From Ananas comosus (lineage: Eukaryota; Streptophyta; Magnoliopsida; Poales; Bromeliaceae), in contig NC_033622.1 of the NCBI RefSeq assembly GCF_001540865.1, positions 11,972,797 through 12,036,796 on the forward strand: a stretch of DNA of 64,000 bases, written 5' to 3'. Made by a program: the position numbers and the translations under genes. Each line of letters begins with the position of its first letter. Position 1 is the first letter of the stretch. The notes under the pieces are model-generated. The model ran no database searches, was not told where the DNA came from, and worked only from the letters and a program-made list of their open reading frames with translations. Positions 60,351 to 64,000 of this stretch are shown here, in pieces.

Positions 60351-63188
60351 AATAAGTTTTGTGCGTTCTATCAAATTTATGGTTTTATTAAACTTCTCAT
60401 CATATATTTAAGAAAGCAGAAAAAACGAAAAAGAAAAAAAGAAGTATGCTGTTTGTTTGCTGAAACAATTTTGGGGAGAAAAAGAAGGAGAGCGTTGCAA
60501 GTTGCAAGCTTAACCTAAAAGTAAATTATGACTGACGCGGAGAAAATGCATTATGTACGGTTAGAAAGTATAATTAAAAAAATCTATTTATTTTTATATG
60601 TAATATTACGTTGTGCATATGATGATAATTTATTTTTTCTATAGTCCTGGTAAAACTATAAAAATATGTTTTTATATACTTTCGTCCTAACTCTGTTTTG
60701 CATACTAAAAATGAATTGGGCTTCGTTGTTTGGATCGGAAAAGATCGAAATGTAAAATGTGAGCCCGAGGCTGATTCTTTCTGGGCTAAATCTGCAGTGA
60801 TTTTTAGGTTGGACCGGCCCGTTTATTTATTTTAAGAAATGAGATTGCCCGTATACATGCATAGGTTGAATACTTGGATCCCTCTTTTTTCTAAAATTTT
60901 TATAATTTTTAATATAAAAATATAAAAATACTATTTTCTACAATTTAGTTTGGTATTAGAATCACATGTCCTAAGTTCGAGTTCCCTCGGGCTCCTAGAA
61001 TTATTTAGTTTTATCTCATTTAATCAAATCCACGTCTCGGACGCAAACATCTGAATCATGTATATTTTTGGGACTTCTAATTCCATCTTCTATCTTCGTT
61101 CTTAGCTTCTTAATTGAACTAATTAGGCATAGTAAACAAGATCTTGTAGTCCTCTCTTGTAGTGTACAAATATGCGATTATAATTTCCATGGATTGCTTA
61201 AACCGAATCCTCTGTTCACTTTCACAATTTTTTATTTGAGAAATGATTCGGTACTTTTTTTAAAAAAAAATAAAAAAGATCTTAACCGTTGATTAATAGA
61301 GGGTAAAAATGTAACTTTAGGAAATTAATTGATTAACCAAATTTATGAAATTATTAGGCATTAATTTAGGAATCTACTTTAAATGTTTTAGTGTTTCTCA
61401 AATTATCCATTAATTTAAATTATAGAAATTTTAGAAATTGTTTTATTTCTAAATACGATGAATTTAAATTTTAAAAATTAAATACTTAAAATTTAAAAGT
61501 AAAATTTAAATTAGAGGAATTTCGTATTACTATTTAAAAACTAAATTTCTACCAAGATTTAAAATACAGTTTATTCGCACCAGTTTAAAACGTAATGCAT
61601 AAAAAACTTAGAAAGTAAGATTTCTACAACTAGATTTCTTTAGAGGAATTTTATATTACTATTTAAATTTTAAATTCAATGATTTAAAAACTAGATTGAA
61701 CCGATTGATTTGACTGATCAGACTTTGACCTATTCTATCAAGAATCTGATTTTAACCTATTGAACCGAATAACATTAAGAACAATTTGGAACCGGTAAAG
61801 ATAATAAATATTTTAAACAGAATGATAATTTAACTGTTAGAGCTAATAAATATTTTAAATATAATTTTAAACATATAAATTAAAAAGATTAGAATTATTG
61901 GTGAGAAAAAAAATAGTTAGGAATTTGAATTCGAATCTGACTAACAATCACAAAACTTATTTCCGAACTCGACGGATTTCAAAAATCCATATCCAAATTC
62001 AAAACTGACCAATTTTTCGAAACCCAAAATCAAACCTAAACCAGAAGACTAGAATTCAAACAATTATTTCTGTTTACCATATTTCAAAGTATTTATATGA
62101 AACTTAAATTTTTAAAATATAAATTTGAATATAATATTAAATTTTAAATTTAAAAGTGAAATTTAAATTAGAGAAATTTTATATTACTATTTAAAGTTTA
62201 AATTCAATGATCATATTGTCAAATCATTTGAAATTTTCCTTATATGAAATGCCAAATTATGAAAGGAAAGATAGAGAGAGCAAAAAGAAATAAAGAAAAA
62301 ATAAAAATTTTGAAAATATAGTAGATGTAAAATGACTAAATTGCCCATGTATTAAAAGACAAAAATATCTTTTTTTGAGGTACCTGGTAACCGGTACCTC
62401 TCCCAAAGTGACCTACTATTGCAGGTCACAATTTAAAAAAAATTAAATCTAAGTCGTTGAATACGCGTGAATGAACGGTAACCAAAAAAAAAAAAGTATA
62501 GAAGCATTACTCTTTTTATTTTCCTTCTTCGCAACATTTCATGTGTTAATAGAGATGAAGGTTTAAATCAGTGTTACCTCTCTGCTACCAAGCAATGTTT
62601 GCTCCTCTTCATTATCTCGCGAAGGTTTAAATGATTTTACGGATATTTGAATTAATGTTGCTGCTATTTACCTACTAAATCGCAAACTCGAGCTCGAATA
62701 ATGTTTCGATTAAATTGGTATGATGAGTTAAATAAATTTCTGAGCTTATTTATTATTATATCGATCTTTTGGATAATATAGTATCATAGTTAATGTTTCG
62801 TAAATCTCGTTACTTGAATAGCATTCTATGAGAATTAATTTTAAATCTTTTATTCTGTAATGCAGGTCGATCTTGGAAGTAATATATTGAGAGTGGTCAT
62901 CAATTCAAAATGCTCTAATCATCTCCGAAATTGACGGTGATCGATTCAGTTCCCATGAATGGTTCTTTATTATTATTTTCTTAAAAAAAAAAAAAGTCGA
63001 TTCAACGCCACAAAACATGTACTACACTTGCAACCACATTCAAGTCAAACACAAGTGCCTTGATGAGTTTCTTTAAAAATTACAACTTTTGAAGTGGATC
63101 AGAAAATGCAAGTTTAAGTAATATTAGATTTCAACTTCATGTAGCGTTTGTTTGCTTTCAACTGTAATGTTAACCTCATTTCTTGCAG
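60351..63188. other. AT-rich sequence upstream of the protease relic
   Basis: No first exon of the protease and no other gene recognised. 61,430-62,200 is rich in AATTTAAATT words, with the phrase TTTATATTACTATTTAAAxTT recurring at about 61,660 and 62,180. Confidence 0.45.
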
Positions 63189-63980
63189 CAACTGGTGATA
63201 GCAGCAGAGTGAAGGTTGTTCACCGGCACGGCCCGTGCTCGCCGCTCAGCCGCCAAAAAGACACCAATCACGCGCGCATCCTCCGCCGAGACTGGTCTCG
63301 CGTCAAATCCCTCTCTCCGCCGCATATCTTTCTTGTTAACAGCAACACTCAACAGTACGTCGTCGGCCGACACGACAATCCCTGTCCGCGGTTGCTCCTT
63401 ATTTTCCGCCAGCGAGTATGTCGTCACTGTCGGCGTCGGCTCTCCAAGCCAAGACCTCACCTTCGCCCTCGACACTGCCGCCGACCTCACCTGGGTCCAG
63501 TGCAAGCCCTGTGCAGTGTACTGCTACCTGCAAAAGGACCTGCTCTTCGACCCTTCGAAAATCGACGACGTACTCCAACGTTTCCTGCTACTTCCCGGAA
63601 TGATATCACTTGTCACGTGTGGCACTCGTCCGTTATCTGTACGAACGAGCCAGTCAAACCATTCGGAGGCATAAAGCCGGCTCACTTAATATACGTTCCA
63701 AGGTGGATCTAAAATTTAGGTATGGCATTGCACTGGAAGTTGATATAAGTCCGGGATTCTTCACATTGCTAGTATATCGCAAACTTGTTTCGCATTTGCG
63801 AGCATTGCGAGCGAGCGCGCGGCATCGATGGTAGAAAACACGCAGCAGAGAGGGTTGGAGATTGTTTACAATGTGTTCAAGAAGGTGATTGGATTTGGAG
63901 TGGGCGGTTGTTGTAGGATGGAATGTTTGTGGCTCTTGAGAAGGAATAACTGGAGCAGAAAAATAAAACTAATTATGTGA
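63189..63980 (+). pseudogene. Nepenthesin-type aspartic protease, internally deleted and frameshifted
   Basis: Relic of an A1-family plant aspartic protease. An AG at 63187-63188 precedes a propeptide in one frame (VKVVHRHGPCSPLSRQK, then ARILRRDWSRV). Around 63,305-63,325 homology moves to another frame: ADTTIPVRG, SASEYVVTVGVGSPSQD, then the first active site ALDTAADLTWVQCKPC (to about 63,520). Near 63,555-63,562 it moves again, to STTYSNVSC, and then meets a stop. The active site reads D-T-A where the family has D-T-G. The second catalytic motif and most of the two-lobe core are missing. Yet 63,828-63,980 encodes the family's C-terminal end (NTQQRGLEIVYNVFKK, IGFGVGGC), followed by about 20 further codons to TGA. 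An upstream signal-peptide exon was not found. Two frameshifts, the altered catalytic triplet and the core deletion make it non-functional. Confidence 0.85.
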
Positions 63981-64000
63981 TCGTCTATACATTCGATGAA

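Overview
The window is nuclear DNA of a flowering plant. The genes have GT-AG introns, intergenic DNA is AT-rich and crowded with small transposable elements, and there are N gaps from a draft assembly. The GC-rich ACC oxidase gene in AT-rich surroundings suggests a monocot. The foldback elements embedded in (TA)n runs remind me of pineapple (Ananas comosus); the species is inference, not shown by the sequence.

Layout: 1-17,000 has no host gene I can support and is a mosaic of foldback MITEs, tRNA-type SINEs, microsatellites, a LINE scrap and a 568-base gap. 17,099-20,974 (minus) is an eight-exon NAA40/NatD-type N-terminal acetyltransferase gene. 21,300-29,600 is repeats: a Harbinger-like MITE, a TRIM retroelement, a SINE with clear target duplications and a non-autonomous Helitron. 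29,620-35,084 (plus) is a ten-exon gene for a plant membrane protein of unknown function (about 698 aa) with a GC-rich promoter/leader. 37,800-40,800 holds nested and tandem MITEs. 41,183-43,350 (minus) is a complete four-exon 1-aminocyclopropane-1-carboxylate oxidase gene (318 aa, all iron and ascorbate/CO2-site residues present). 44,200-48,600 is another cluster of foldback elements, including an 865-bp giant hairpin and a pyrimidine-rich foldback. 48,600-63,100 is AT-rich and repeat-rich with two doubtful exon-like fragments. 63,189-63,980 (plus) is a gutted nepenthesin-type aspartic protease pseudogene: propeptide, first active site and extreme C-terminus survive, the catalytic core between them does not.

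The three intact genes are not functionally linked: one modifies histone N-termini, one makes ethylene, one is unknown. I found no new multi-gene system. The unusual content is the density and variety of hairpin-forming elements. Exon boundaries were set by hand from splice signals, reading frame and family resemblance; transcripts were not available.
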